Part shown: positions 1 to 11,253 of the stretch, one piece after another
How positions within the stretch are numbered: position 1 is the first letter of the stretch
Layout: each line of letters starts with the position of its first letter
Origin: Periplaneta americana
Lineage: Eukaryota; Arthropoda; Insecta; Blattodea; Blattidae
Reading direction: 5' to 3'
DNA: 64,000 nt
Assembly (NCBI RefSeq): GCF_040183065.1
Contig: NC_091120.1
Span: forward strand, 174,486,488-174,550,487
Program-made: the position numbers and the translations under genes
The notes under the pieces: model-generated
The model's database searches: none
What the model was told of the DNA's origin: nothing
What the model saw: the letters and a program-made list of their open reading frames with translations, nothing else

Positions 1-290
1 ACGTACTTTTCAATACAATGTGTTTCTTTGTAATCGGATTTATAGTTTAAAGGTGGTATTCATTTAAATTTATATTTTGTAGTGCGGGACATCCACGGTG
101 TCCACATGTTTGGGTATTCCTAGCTCTGCATGGCGATAAGAAAATGTAATATCGACCTGTGTTTATGGTGAATAACTAGGTGTAAGAGTCCTATATTACT
201 TATACAAGAGACATTTTTTCAAGTTACAAGCCATTACAGAAATAAATGCAGGGGAAATAAATGTGATGGGTTTCGTGAGAATGACCCATA

Positions 291-530
291 TACAGGGTGG
301 AAGTGAAATAGCCTTGGAGATTTTCAGAGCGAATAGCTCATGCTATATGTAACAAAAAACTATAATATCATATTGGTGGAAAGTTAAGTTTTTTTTTCAT
401 AAAAATGATTTTTTTCTCTCAAATGTTTAACAACCTCTTATTCGGTAACTATTGTGTGTACAAAATTTATATTACATAGCAAAAGGAAATGCTGCCAACT
501 TTAAATCGTCTGTTCTACCGATATTGTACA
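291..530 (-). mobile_element. Fragment of TATA-flanked MITE (same family as 49258-49731)
   Basis: It starts with the terminal repeat ACAGGGTGGAAGTGAAATAG and continues with blocks (GAGCGAATAGCTCATG, CCTCTTATTCGGTAACTAT) that recur in opposite orientation at 61640-61839 and at 49590-49731. The unit breaks off near 530, where another terminus-like sequence (TACAGGGTGATCC) begins, so only one half of the MITE is present. The DNA before 291 shows nothing recognisable. Confidence 0.7.
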
Positions 531-1130
531 GGGTGATCCTTTTAGGTATGGATAAAATAAAAACACCTTAAACATTTAACTACTGAACTTCATTTGTTGA
601 AACTTTGTGCATACAACACTGAAAGATGGGAGATTCCTCAGAGCTCAACATGATACCCATTGCGCTCCCTGCACAACTCATAACGGTGATGCAATTCAGC
701 CCATGTCCGTTGTAACATAAGAGGGGTGATTTGTTGAAAAGCTTGAGTAATTTTTACTCTCAGATCAACATAGTTCCTGGCTTTCTGTGAATAGACAATG
801 TCTTTAACAAAACCCTACACGAAAAAGTCGGGAAAGGTTAGATCTGGGGAGTTTGGGGACCAGGCCAAGAGATAGCTGCTTCTCGTACTGGGTTTCGCCT
901 TTGACCTCCTGCATATTTTTTTTTTTTTTTACACAGAGTATGTTTCTACAAATGTCCGATATCACAACATTATGGAATCGTATTTAGGTACATTACGCAC
1001 ACCATACTCACGTCGAAATTCCCTTTGAACTCTTTTAACACACTCAAATTTAGCATACCAAAGAACACATTGTGCCCGCTGTTGATTTGTAGTAGCAGAG
1101 CCATCTTCAGTTAGCCTACAAGCCGGAACA
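531..1130 (-). pseudogene. Mariner-like (DUF4817/DDE) transposase remnant
   Basis: Read on the minus strand, 1120 to about 940 gives an N-terminal helix-turn-helix block with NQQRAQCVLWYAKFECVKRV and RREYGVRNVPKYDSI, which matches the DUF4817 domain of insect mariner-like transposases. A run of A residues follows, and the reading then jumps to the C-terminal catalytic region at 905-620: WSPNSPDLTFPDFFV, then GFVKDIVYSQK, then RTWAELHHRYELCRERNG. The SPDLT motif holds the last acidic residue of the DDE triad. The middle of the protein, with the first two acidic residues, is missing. There is an in-frame stop where the family usually has a tryptophan (before GFVKD). It cannot be functional. Identification is from remembered family motifs. 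Confidence 0.75.
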
Positions 1131-2689
1131 TGGGTAGGTTTGGCAACGCTCAGTAGAGGCGGGCTGAGGCGAAATAATTATGACGTTTCACGTTTTAGAG
1201 TTTTGGTTCCGTTGTCACGTGTACATTTTCGGCATTAATTTATGCAAAAGTAAGTGCATATGATCAAAATTCAGTGTACAGATGTTCGTAATGTATTACG
1301 GAATCCGAAATGGTATTTTATTTGAGCTTCAGAATACCGCGTAAGTACTTGCATATAGCCACTTGTCATTTAAAAAATATTAAAAGCATACGTGTTTTTA
1401 ATTGATGATACAAGGGAAAATAAATAAATACTTAAAGAAATGTTACTTGTACCAAAAATAAATAAAATAACGACGTACTTTCACAATACTCTATTCCAAT
1501 CAATTAACTATTATGTGGCTAGTAAATTGACAATGTTTTGCCGCTATATGTTGTTTCACCTCTGACCTGAAAGGTCTAGGATATCATATACATTTTAATC
1601 TCATGTGATATCTGTCGTGTTTTTCTATGAATATTTCAGATGCCTATGTTATCCTGAATTATTTGTTATAAAATTTTTTAAATATAATTTTAAATAAATG
1701 TAACTACAGAAAACGAGCTAAGAATATAAATTATGAAAATAAAATAAAAATATAAACAGAGGAAACTATTGACATATTATAATAACGTATGAGGATGTAA
1801 ATACAGTTAGGTGAAGAATAAAGATCTATGAAAAACTGCAGAAACATACCTTTAACATAATACGTAACAAAACACATTATCTTTTACGTATTAGCGTAAA
1901 CTCAGTGAATTTTAAATCCTGCAAATACCAAGTGGAAAGAAACACGTTTATAGTAATTTATTACAAAAAATATATTAATAAACAAACCTTGAAAACCAAT
2001 AAAGCGAGTGTATGCATCTACAAATGAAACGTAGTTCTGACGTATAGCAGGCATTCCGAATCTTCAACAAAACTGCTACATTTATGAGATCACAAAACAG
2101 CTGTTCACAATGAACTTGAAAATCAACGGCGTAACTTCATTGGTATAGCAGGCGATACCCAACAATTTGGCTAGAATTCTGATACACCACAAACCACAGT
2201 AAGACTATAAAAATGTAGTTTATACAATATTTAATGGAGTGTAAATTATGAAAATAAAAAAAAAACTTTGTCATCATTAACCATAAAAATTCTCACGGAC
2301 TGCAACCATTTAATTTTCATTTGTTGTCTTGCTTTTATCGTCAATACGCATTTAGTTTATAACACATAAACAATAAACGTTTGGTACGACCGCGAACATA
2401 ATTTCATCGACACTCAGTTGTTATAGCATTCATTTACATTGAAAATCGACATTAACACAAACACATGCTTTTGTACCGTAGGCCTCCGCTTGACAGTTAA
2501 TTACAGTGTTGCCGACTCAATGCTCCGGCTTTGTATATAGATGCTCTGGTAGTAACCATTTTAATCATCTACGATTTTCATTTGTGCTTTCAGATTATGC
2601 ACTGTTGATTGTCATATATTAAAAGTCCCGTCTTTTAATCATAAAATAACCAGCAAGAAATTTTTCCTACTATCATAATAGCTTTATAA
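1131..2689. other. AT-rich stretch with no recognised feature
   Basis: No credible reading frame, RNA gene or terminal repeat was recognised. It is strongly AT-rich with many short A/T runs. It may be old decayed repeat or intergenic DNA. Confidence 0.5.
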
Positions 2690-2885
2690 TAATAAATTAA
2701 TTTTGTGCGAGATCGTGCGTATTTGCTTGGTTTCCGCACAAAACCAATACGCGGTAAGTGTGAAATACCACATTCAGTATTCCCAACGTAACACACATAA
2801 CAATTTCCCTCTTCTTACCGCTTAAGCGCCATATTCATTTTACTGCTTTAGGCTTTTAACATATTATTTTTAGAGACGTTTAACA

Positions 2886-3534
2886 TAGTAATAATTATAA
2901 ATTGGAAACTTACCCCTGCAATTTCACCTAAATTGCACTGTTAATTATTGTTTTTAAATATTTGCAAGAATTAAGTAAACTCTAAAACACCACAAAAGTT
3001 ACTGCATTTGTAATGCAAGTAACATTAAGGAAGCCGTGAAAAAAATCAACAAGATTCCAGATGCCGATGTTATTACTGCAATATGTTATATAAATAATAT
3101 TGTTAAAATATTAAAATGAAAAATAAATCATTACATAACCTTACCGTTTGTTTTAAGTTCGCATTTATAGACTGGGGGAAAAAAAAGACAGACGTATAAT
3201 TATAATAATTATAATTATAATTATAATAATTATAAATTGGAAACTTACCACTGCAATTTCACCTAAATTGCACTGTTAATTATTGTTTTTAAATATTTGC
3301 AAGAATTAAGTAAACTCTACAACACCACAAAAGTTACTGCATTTGTAATGCAAGTAGCATTAAGGAAGCCGTGAAAAAAATCAACAAGATTCCAGATGCC
3401 GATGTTATTACTGCAATATGTTATATAAATAATATTGTTAAAATATTAAAATGAAAAATAAATCATTACATAACCTTACCGTTTGTTTTAAGTTCGAATT
3501 TATAGACTGGGGGGGGGGGAAGACAGACGTATAT
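2886..3534 (+). repeat. Tandem duplication, about 335-bp unit x2
   Basis: The sequence from AATTGGAAACTTACC through TATAGACTGGGG occurs twice in a row, offset by 335 bases (2901 versus 3236), with only scattered differences. A short (TAATTATAA)-type run separates the copies. The related copy at 36563-37364 has this block only once, so the duplication happened in this copy after dispersal. Confidence 0.85.
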
Positions 3535-3721
3535 CACGGCCTGCTGGAGTATAGTAAACACAGAAAACATTTATAGCAACAATGTTGAAGAAAGATATTT
3601 TGGTTTTCCAAAGTTGCAATCATTAAACAGAAACCAACATGGAGATTTCATTGCAACTAATTAGAAATTCGTCTTTCAGGTATGTAATAAACGATCTTCG
3701 CACAAAATAATGTACGATACA

Positions 3722-3832
3722 CGAGCGGTATGTTTGTTTTCATGTTTTCGGAAATTAAAAAAGCTCAACTACGTTTCGCTTTTTCAATCTTTTCCTCGAA
3801 CATGAAAACATCAACATACCGCTCTTGTAACG
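3722..3832 (+). repeat. Imperfect hairpin at end of repeat family
   Basis: GAGCGGTATGTTTG...TTTCATGTT at 3724 pairs with AACATGAAAACATCAACATACCGCTC at about 3798-3823 (motif shown in part: AACATACCGCTC). The arms are about 27 bp around a roughly 50-base loop. The same structure is kept in the other copy at 36574-36685, so it belongs to the element. A small reading frame over this stretch has no family match and is taken as spurious. Confidence 0.7.
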
Positions 3833-3843
3833 CATATTACTAT

Positions 3844-4419
3844 TATGAAACGGATCAGACTGTAGAATTGGAGTGTTTAATAGAATTTTTCTTAAAGAAT
3901 AAAAGTCAACGAGTTTAGGACGAAGGTTACTGGTAACTACAACTTAATGATCACACAGATTATGATACATACGTGAAATGAGTAGTGTGGGCGATTGCTT
4001 TGTCCAGTTGAAAATAGGCCTGTCCTGTGTGTATAGAGTGGGTGATCGAATGTCCAACCTCATGTAGACAATGCAGGCAGGTAAACTAATCGTACAGCCC
4101 CTGTGAGGTAAGATGAGGTGAATTAGTGATCCTACGTGCGGCTTTAAACCCCAGAGGTACAGCAGAGATGAACCCCTAACAGGCAACTGATAACACGACC
4201 CACTCACTTCATAGCGGGACGCCACCCAAGCGGTCTCTAACCAGCGTGATCATTCCACTGATACTAACGTCCGACGCCGTGGGCATCAGCACCAGAAATA
4301 CCCCATGATCCGTCAGCAGGTATATCCCAACATGTGTCACTGTCCGTGAAGTTCAGCGGACTCATCATTGGTCACTTTGTCCGTTGCTTATCCGCCCCTT
4401 TTTCTATTGTTAAGTTTCC
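3844..4419. other. No recognised feature
   Basis: Nothing was supported here. The antisense reading frame at 3944-4225 has no recognisable domain and no conserved motif. Confidence 0.4.
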
Positions 4420-5703
4420 AGTATAAACATTCGGCTGACGGATATATTTCTTTTCAATCATTCATGACGAATGACGAATCCAATATCGCCGCCTTACAAA
4501 ACGATCTTAACGTTATTGAAACCTGGACGATAGAAAATAGAAAATCAATGTGAGTAAAAGTAAGTCAATATCCTTCTGTAGAACGCATAAAGAAAATTAT
4601 CTCAGATATCAGCTGAATGGTACACCGGTGCCACAAGTGAACACTTGTAATTATCTAGGTATGTATTTAGTTCGGAATATGTATGATATGAACTTTCTTG
4701 TGTTAAATTTTTTTAACGTACCTTGTTAACATGTTTCGACCTATTTTTCGGTCATCTTCGGAACTGGTCGTTGTTGGTCTTGGCGCCTCTTGTTTCCTGT
4801 GTGGGTGCGTTTCGTAGTGTAGAGTCAAAGAGTGTATGTGTTTTGAAATTGAATTGTGTGTTGAGAATATCGTTGGGTTTGTTTTTTCGTGTGTTTGTAT
4901 ATTTCGTATTTTTCTAGTGTGTTGAGTTTCTGGCTTTTTGGTTAGATGTGCAGTATTTTCATGTCTGTGTTGATGTCTCTGTAGGTGTGATTGGCATTTG
5001 TGAAGATGACCGAAAAATAGGTCGAAACATGTTAACAAGGTACGTTAAAAAAAATTAACACGAGAAAGTTCATATCATACATATTCCGAAGTGATACAGT
5101 GTTAAAAGTTGTGTAATCAAGATGTATATATTTAAGTAACAAACTGGTTGGGAGGAACAAGTCACTAATACCACAAGGAAAGCCTGGAAAGCACTACATT
5201 TCTCTATGCATATTCTGAAGAAATCTAACCAAAGGTCAAAAGAATTAGCGTACAAAACTCTTGTTAGCCCCATCATGGGATATGGAGCAGTAGGTTGGGA
5301 TCCGTACAGACAAAACCAAATAGATTCAATAGAAAAAGTTCAAAGCAAGGCAACATAATATGTCAAAATGGGAAAGGGATATGGTGAAGACATAGTAAAA
5401 GTATTAGGGTGGGAATCTCTCAAATCAAGGCGACGAAAAACCAGACTCACCGCATTGTTTAAGGCACAAATGGGACACAAAGCATGGACCGACATCAATG
5501 CTAGATTAGCAACACCATCATACTGTACTTAGGCAGGGCAGATCATATTAGGAAGTAAATGTAGAAAACAAAGAACGGACGTTGCAAAATTTTCCTTTGT
5601 TAACCGCACAATAGTAGACTGGAACAGCTGACCTCCGGCAGTCTTTCAGGGTGGTCCTCTCAAAATCAATACATTTAAAGAAAGTTTGAGAAGATTAGAC
5701 TGA
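4420..5703 (+). mobile_element. LINE reverse transcriptase 3' part (Jockey/CR1-like), broken
   Basis: Two blocks of one non-LTR retrotransposon flank a later insertion at 4671-5090. The first, 4420-4670, reads HSADGYISFQS (a decayed FADD catalytic box) then NIAALQNDLNVIETW and NTCNYLG, which is typical of the RT palm and thumb. The second, about 5145-5703, reads WEEQVTNTTRKAWKALH, KTLVSPIMGYGAVGWDPY, LGWESLKSRRRKTRLT and FSFVNRTIVDWNS, the usual C-terminal thumb region. Several in-frame stops and frameshifts break it. The element is 5'-truncated. Its 3' UTR continues at 5704-5817 and 7467-7860 and ends in a (CATA)n tail. It would have encoded target-primed reverse transcription but is dead. 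Confidence 0.8.
4671..5090 (-). mobile_element. Penelope-like element remnant in fold-back form
   Basis: Arms of 89 bases (4671-4759 and 5002-5090) are inverted copies of each other. Between them the minus strand reads as the C-terminal end of a Penelope GIY-YIG protein: HRHENTAHL, KPETQHTRKIRNIQTH and STHNSISKHIHSLTL parallel the better kept TDMEILHIQPK / LNTLEQYEIYRHTK of the copy near 40.6 kb. Each arm carries a hammerhead-like core (see findings). The element splits a LINE. Penelope-like retroelements are known for GIY-YIG endonucleases and repeated or inverted terminal units. Confidence 0.7.
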
Positions 5704-5817
5704 AAATGTAATTGTAGGTGCAGTGTAATTATTAAGTTATGTCATGTAATTAATTAAGTTATATGTAATTAATTAATTTGGTACGTAATTAATTAAGATG
5801 ATATGTAATTTAGTTGA
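5704..5817 (+). repeat. LINE 3' UTR with TAATTAATTAAG-type tandem repeats (left part)
   Basis: Repeats of the form (A/G)TGTAATTAATTAAGTT follow the LINE stop region. The same repeats resume directly after the Helitron at 7467, which shows that the Helitron landed inside this array. Confidence 0.75.
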
Positions 5818-5951
5818 TCTATACTAATAATAAATCTGTAAGAGAAATTTTTCTGGTAATTTTCGATTTTCCAAAAATAATTGGTATTAACATGTATAAT
5901 TAATCATCCTAAAACGGAAAATCGCTTTTTTGAAATTTTTGTTTGTATGTA

Positions 5952-5989
<38 letters not shown>

Positions 5990-7466
5990 CCTGTCTGCCT
6001 GTCTGCCTGTCTGTCTGGATGTTTGCTACCTTTTCGCGCGATAATGGCTGAACGGATTTCGATGAAAATTGGAGCATAAATTAAGTTCGTTGTAACTTAG
6101 ATTTTAGGCTATTTGGCATTCGAAATATTTTATTTAAAAGGGGGTTATAAGGGAGCCTAAATTAAATAAACCTAAATATCTCGCTTATTATTGATTTTTG
6201 TGAAAAATGTTACATAACAAAAGTTTATTTAAAAATGATTTCCGATAAGTTTTATTCCAAGCAAAATTTTGATAGGACTGATATTTAAGTCTGTCTGTCT
6301 GTTTGGATGTTTGTTACCTTTTCACGCGATAATGGCTGAACGGATTTCGATGAAAATTGGAATATAAATTAAGTTCGTTGTAACTTAGATTTTAGGCTAT
6401 ATGACATTCAAAATACATTATTTGGAATGGGGGTTATAAGGGGGCCTGAATTAAATAAATCGAAATATCTCGCTTATTATTGATTTTTGTGAAAAATGTT
6501 ACATAACAAAAGTTTATTTAAACATTATTTCCGATAAGTTTTATTCCAGAAAAAATTTTGATAGGACTGATATTTAAGGATATGCAAGAGTTTTAAAATA
6601 ACAATACAATACATTTTCAACGCCGCCTCAGATTATAGTGTCGTTGTTCCGTAATTCCTATGTGCAAAATATAAAATTTTTCAGTAGGAAGAAAAAACAG
6701 ATTTATTCATTCTATGGCAGTGGTACATAGGAGATTATGAATTCTTACATTTTCGAAAGAAATAAATATAATTACATATAGGAGATTGTATTATTTGCTG
6801 TATAAGTATTTAAGTTATTTAATAGAGCAAAAATCTGAAAATCGATAGGTCACGAAGGAGTTATTGCAGGAACGACATCGATGGCTATAATGAAATTAAA
6901 ACCTTGACGTTAATCAATATTAATATGCAGAGAATATTAAATTTGTCTGTTTGTATGAAGTAATCTCAGAAGCTAATTTGGATAATTCCTTCACTATCTG
7001 AAATTTGTAGTTTCTCTAGATGGATGTAATACTACATATGAGGACTGCGGTAAGATGAAAATAGATCTTTACGCACAGAAAAATTATCTTCGTACACAAT
7101 CCACTCTATTAATTTGGAGTGATTTATTAAAGATGCATTCAAGACTAATTTAGAAAAAATGTTAAACGGATTATCGTTGCACCAAAAACGGATGTTCTCT
7201 GAACCAAATGATCATATTTTAATTATTTTCATGTAATAACAAATAAGAAATATGTTAGAGGAATTATCATTGGACCAAATGTGTGGTCTCTGGACGAAAA
7301 TGATCGCATTTTAATTACTTAAATACAATTTAAATTAAGTAATATATTAAACTATTTATCCTTCTATCAAACACGAATGTTCCCTGGGGCAGTTGGCCTA
7401 TTTTAATTATGTAATTACTTTATGTTTATTTCTAACAAGTGCAGCGGAGCGCACGTGTATGGCTAG
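5818..7466 (+). mobile_element. Non-autonomous Helitron, copy 1
   Basis: It starts with TCTATACTAATAATAAATCT and ends with GTGCAGCGGAGCGCAC...GGCTAG, followed by T. The 5' TC, the 3' CTAG, the GC-rich hairpin about ten bases before the end and insertion between A and T fit Helitrons. Joining the flanks restores an uninterrupted TAATTAATTAAG array. No Rep/helicase is encoded. A second copy lies at 44244-46032. Internally, a block starting CTGTCTGGATGTTTGCTACC near 6013 recurs near 6295, a tandem duplication of about 280 bp. A (GTCT)n tract lies at 5955-6018. Confidence 0.85.
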
Positions 7467-7857
7467 TATGTAAATAAATTGAGGTGATATGTAATTAATT
7501 AAGATGATAAGTAATTAAGTTGATATGTAATTACTTAATAGTAATAGTTGGGTGAAATAGAAGTACTTATAAGTTAGGTTTACTTTTGCTTATTGTAGGC
7601 GTTATTATACAATAGTTTTTATTTATAGTCCTAGGTTTATTGCATCTATTTATTTGTATTTAGAAATAAATTTAGATTTATTTTATTTTATTGCTGTAAT
7701 TATTATGTAATTGTAATGGTATTATTGTATATTATATATCACTGCCACCGGGTGTATACCCAATTGTAGTGTTAATGAATACATACATACATACGTACGT
7801 ACGTACGTACGTACATACATACATACATACATACATACATACATACATACATACATA
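7467..7857 (+). repeat. LINE 3' end with (CATA)n tail
   Basis: The TAATTAATTAAG-type repeats resume, then the conserved terminal motif CACTGCCACCGGGTGTATACC and a (CATA/CGTA)n tract at 7780-7857. The same CACTGCCACCGGGT motif plus (CATA)n ends the LINE at 10599-11250 and, inverted, the LINE at 62560-63640. The short frame over the CATA tract is only microsatellite. Confidence 0.8.
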
Positions 7858-8613
7858 CAGGGTGATTCACGAGGATTTACCATCCCTTACGGAGCTTATT
7901 TCCGAAGACTTTCTGAGCATAAAATATCATATAAACATTTGTCCTAATCTCAATATTTTCAGAATTACTCTATTTTGAAATTGCTTGTAAAATACCATTA
8001 TTCTTGAGTTTTAAGGGTAAAAGAATATTAAAGCTAAAGAATGAACACTATTCAGGAGTATAATTTCTTTAATTAGTTAGTATTCGGAAGCTAAAAATGT
8101 GTTGCGAGTTCCATAGTTGCTCCGTACAGAATTTTCTTTTTTCAGTTTTAACTACAAAATTACATTTTTTTTTACGCATTTATCACAACCATTGTTGCAA
8201 ATCACGCCACTCACGTTAAATTCTTCAAGACTGAACATTAGGATGCATAATAAAACTTTAAAGAATCAAGTTCCTAAAGTCGTATGATTTGTAACACTTT
8301 TTTTGGTAAGTGCGTAAGAATGGTGTCATTTTTAGTTACAAATTGAAAAATAAAATCTGTGCAAATCAATTAACACATTTTTAGCTTCAGAACACTAGCC
8401 AATTAAAGAAATGACACTTCTGAATAGTTGATTCTCTATTTGTAATATTTTTTACCCTTAAAACTAAATAAAAAAAGTATTATACTAACAACTTAAATTA
8501 ATGTAACTTTGAAAATATTGCGATTAGGACAAATGTTTATATGACATTTTTTGCACAGAATGTTTTCGGAAATAAGCTTCGTAAGGAATGGTAAAACTTC
8601 GTGAATCACTGTG
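7858..8613. mobile_element. Long fold-back MITE
   Basis: It starts CAGGGTGATTCACGAGG and ends CTTCGTGAATCACTGTG. The two halves are inverted copies along most of the 756 bases; for example GGACAAATGTTTATATGA at 8526 pairs with the region near 7930, and AAAATGTGTT at 8094 pairs with AACACATTTTT at 8371. No protein is encoded. It lies directly after the LINE (CATA)n tail. Confidence 0.75.
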
Positions 8614-8764
8614 TATAATCTGTAAATTTGGCAATTATCTTAAGTTTCTTTATTAATTCAACCGTATGTCAGTTGGTATTATAGGTTATGTTTTAATTGA
8701 CATCAGTCATCTTAATCTTTATTATTATTATTATTTATTATTATTATTATCATTAGTATTATTG

Positions 8765-9100
8765 TCCCGCGCCGTGGCGTCGCGGTCTAAGGCATACCGC
8801 CTAGGAACTCGCGTTACGGAATGCGCGCTGGTTCGAGTCCTCATGGGGGAAGAAATTTTCTCATGAAATTTCGGCCAGTGTATGGGACCGGTGCCCACCC
8901 AGCATCGTGATGCGCTTGGGGAGCTACGATAGGTAGCGAAATCCGGTTGCGAACACCAGCTATAACGGCTGGGGGGGCTGGGGAGACGATACCTCCATCC
9001 TGGTTGGTTGATCGTCCACCTCTGCTTCGGCATGTGGGCGTGAGGCCAGCAGCCGGCTGGTCGGTCTAGGCCCTTCACGGGCTGTAGCGCCACGGATTAT

Positions 9101-9102
<2 letters not shown>
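8765..9102 (+). mobile_element. Full-length tRNA-derived SINE
   Basis: The head resembles a tRNA: an A-box-like GTGGCGTCGCGGTCTAAGG at 8775 and a perfect B-box GGTTCGAGTCC at 8830, the internal RNA polymerase III promoter. The body runs to CACGGGCTGTAGCGCCACGG, followed by an (AAT)n tail. A 5'-truncated antisense copy of the last 90 bases sits at 61290-61385, which confirms a dispersed family. Reading frames over it are incidental. Confidence 0.85.
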
Positions 9103-9175
<73 letters not shown>

Positions 9176-9297
9176 CTTAATGTATTTATTTTTTTGTTTT
9201 GTATTGTACTAATGTGCTGAACTATAATAAAATTGGCCTACGACACATAAATATCAATAAATAAATAATAAATAAATTATCATTATTGTTTTTATTG

Positions 9298-9338
<41 letters not shown>

Positions 9339-9366
9339 TGCATTGACAATAATAAAATAACAATTA

Positions 9367-9403
<37 letters not shown>
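9103..9403. repeat. (AAT)n / (ATT)n microsatellite cluster
   Basis: AAT runs at about 9106-9131 pass directly into ATT runs to about 9172, giving a self-complementary block. Further ATT (9303-9338) and AAT (9369-9402) tracts follow. The asparagine- and leucine-rich frames here are repeat artefacts. Confidence 0.9.
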
Positions 9404-9405
<2 letters not shown>

Positions 9406-10482
9406 TTAAATACACTTACAGTGCTCATTTCTCTAAAGTTTTGTGCACATTTATGTTTATTTAAGTTCTTTGCATCTGACTTTTGTCTAGATTACCGGTA
9501 ATTAAAATTTAGAATGCTTTCTTTTATTTACCACGGCTTTGTTGCATATGTAGATGACAAAATCTGCTTTCGTCATAAGACACGTGTGAGTGAAGTGAGT
9601 TTACTTAGTTCTCCTCCTTTTGGAGCGTTTATGTTTGTAATTACGGTACTTTAACTGCTTTACACAGAGGTCCTGATGAGCACAAACAACTATTTTGAAA
9701 TCTCATGCTGAGTAATTTCCTACTTTCACAGTTTGTTGCCTTCTGTCTTCACACTCCCACCTTTGTGATATTTAACACGTTCTTCATGCAGTAGATATGC
9801 ACTCCCATTTAACTGTGAAGCAACTTTACTACATGTGCGCAACTTTCGGGTTGTTACCACACTGTGGCACAGTCAATGTTCATAATCTTTGCTGTTGAGG
9901 CCGTGATTTTTGTTGTGATTATTCTTGCTCGTTTGTGTTAATTTTCCTCATGCTTTCTCATACAGGAGGTTATAAAAGTCACCATAAATTTTTTTGGAGA
10001 TATAATGCAGAATGAAAGAATATAAACATATCCTGTGATTTTCTGTTTCCTGAGAATGATTTGATTAAGAATTACAATGCAGAGAACCGTTATAATATGT
10101 TAATTATGACCAGGGCGACCAGATTTTAAGACATAAATCCTATTTGTGTTGAAAAGGAATAACTATGGCGACCGACTCGCTGATTACGCAACTCTACTAC
10201 GTCCAAGGACTTTGCAGTGCCGATCTCTCCGTATAAGTGTTTCTGTACCGTACAATTAAAATGATTTAGGGGGTCAGAAACCAGACGGATATAAGTGAAC
10301 TTCAGTTACTTTTGAGAAAATGTGATTCAAAATGTTTAAACTTTCGTAAATCCTGTGTAGTTTTGAATGTCATTTTAAAGAACTTATTATTTTGTACTGA
10401 TATGAATTCCCGCTGAAAGTTTTTGAAATAGGCTGGAATGGAAATCATGCTACAGGGCTTGCTAAGCCCTGGGGCATAACAC
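9404..10482. other. No recognised feature
   Basis: About 1 kb without a supported gene, RNA or repeat boundary. Confidence 0.4.
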
Positions 10483-10598
10483 GCATACATCCATCCATCC
10501 ATCCATCCATACATACATACATACATACATACATACATACATACATACATACATACATACATACATACATACATACATACATACATACATACATACTT
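10483..10598 (+). repeat. (CATC)n(CATA)n microsatellite
   Basis: A short CATC run passes into more than 20 CATA units. Antisense cysteine-methionine-tyrosine repeat frames (CMYV) are artefacts. The tract directly precedes a LINE 3' end, so it may be the tail of an older LINE into which the next copy inserted. Confidence 0.9.
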
Positions 10599-11220
10599 TA
10601 CCTGCAGACTTACTAAAGGCTTTACCAATAACCAAAGATGTATTTAAAAATAGGCTTAAGGACTCTACTAATAGACGGTAGTATATTATACACAATATTT
10701 AAAGGGCGTAATTGATATGTTATTATTTGAAGTGTTGTATCAATGAGGAAGTGTGTTGTGTCAGTGAAGTGTGAAGTATGTAGTGTCAGTGAAGTCTATT
10801 GTGTAAGTGAAGTGTGTTTGTGTCAGTAAAGTTCTATAGTTCATAGTGGCTGTGCAAAGTATTTGAACAGTGAAATGGTTTTGAAGTGTTAGTGAAATCA
10901 TGATAGAATCAGTGCAGTGAGTGAGTTTGATAGCGAAATAAGTGTAGTGCCGAAAGGTACTGGTGCAGGTATGAGCTTAGGGTTAAGATACAAATTAGAT
11001 TTACTTTAAATGTTATTTTAAGTGATCGTGCTTCATTTAATTTAGGATGCTCATTATTATTATTATTACTATTATTATTATTATTATTATTATTTATTAT
11101 TATTATTATTGTTTTTATTAGTTGTGTTTATTATTAATTGTCATTATTGAGTGTAATTAGTTACCACTGCCACCGGGTATATACCCACTTGCAGTGTGAA
11201 TACATACATACATACATATA

Positions 11221-11252
<32 letters not shown>
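10599..11252 (+). mobile_element. LINE 3' end (severely 5'-truncated)
   Basis: The first codons read LPADLLKALPITKDVFKNRL, the typical extreme C-terminus of a non-LTR reverse transcriptase, followed by a stop. The 3' UTR contains AGTGAAGTGTG-type repeats, an ATT tract, and ends CACTGCCACCGGGTATATACC plus (CATA)n. It shares its terminal motif with the LINEs at 4420-7860 and 62560-63640. Confidence 0.75.

Positions 11253-11253
<1 letters not shown>

Larger units (their letters stand above)
2690..3843 (+). repeat. Unclassified interspersed repeat, copy 1, with terminal hairpin
   Basis: This block recurs inverted at 36563-37364 with high similarity over its whole length, so it is a dispersed family with at least two copies here. 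It opens with TTTTGTGCGAGATCGT, and a near-inverted copy of that motif (ACGATCTTCGCACAAAAT) lies near 3690. Beyond that it ends in a hairpin (3722-3832). No protein is encoded. Copy 1 has an extra internal duplication that copy 2 lacks. The inverted motif near each end suggests a DNA transposon-like non-autonomous element, but no superfamily could be assigned. Confidence 0.65.

Noticed and set aside
3944..4225. 93-residue antisense frame
   Set aside because: It has no domain, no splice context and no similarity that I recognise.
7769..7978. Tyrosine-histidine-threonine repeat reading frame
   Set aside because: It is only translated CATA microsatellite at a LINE tail. The same applies to the CMYV frames at 10302-10695 and the IYIY frame near 62500.
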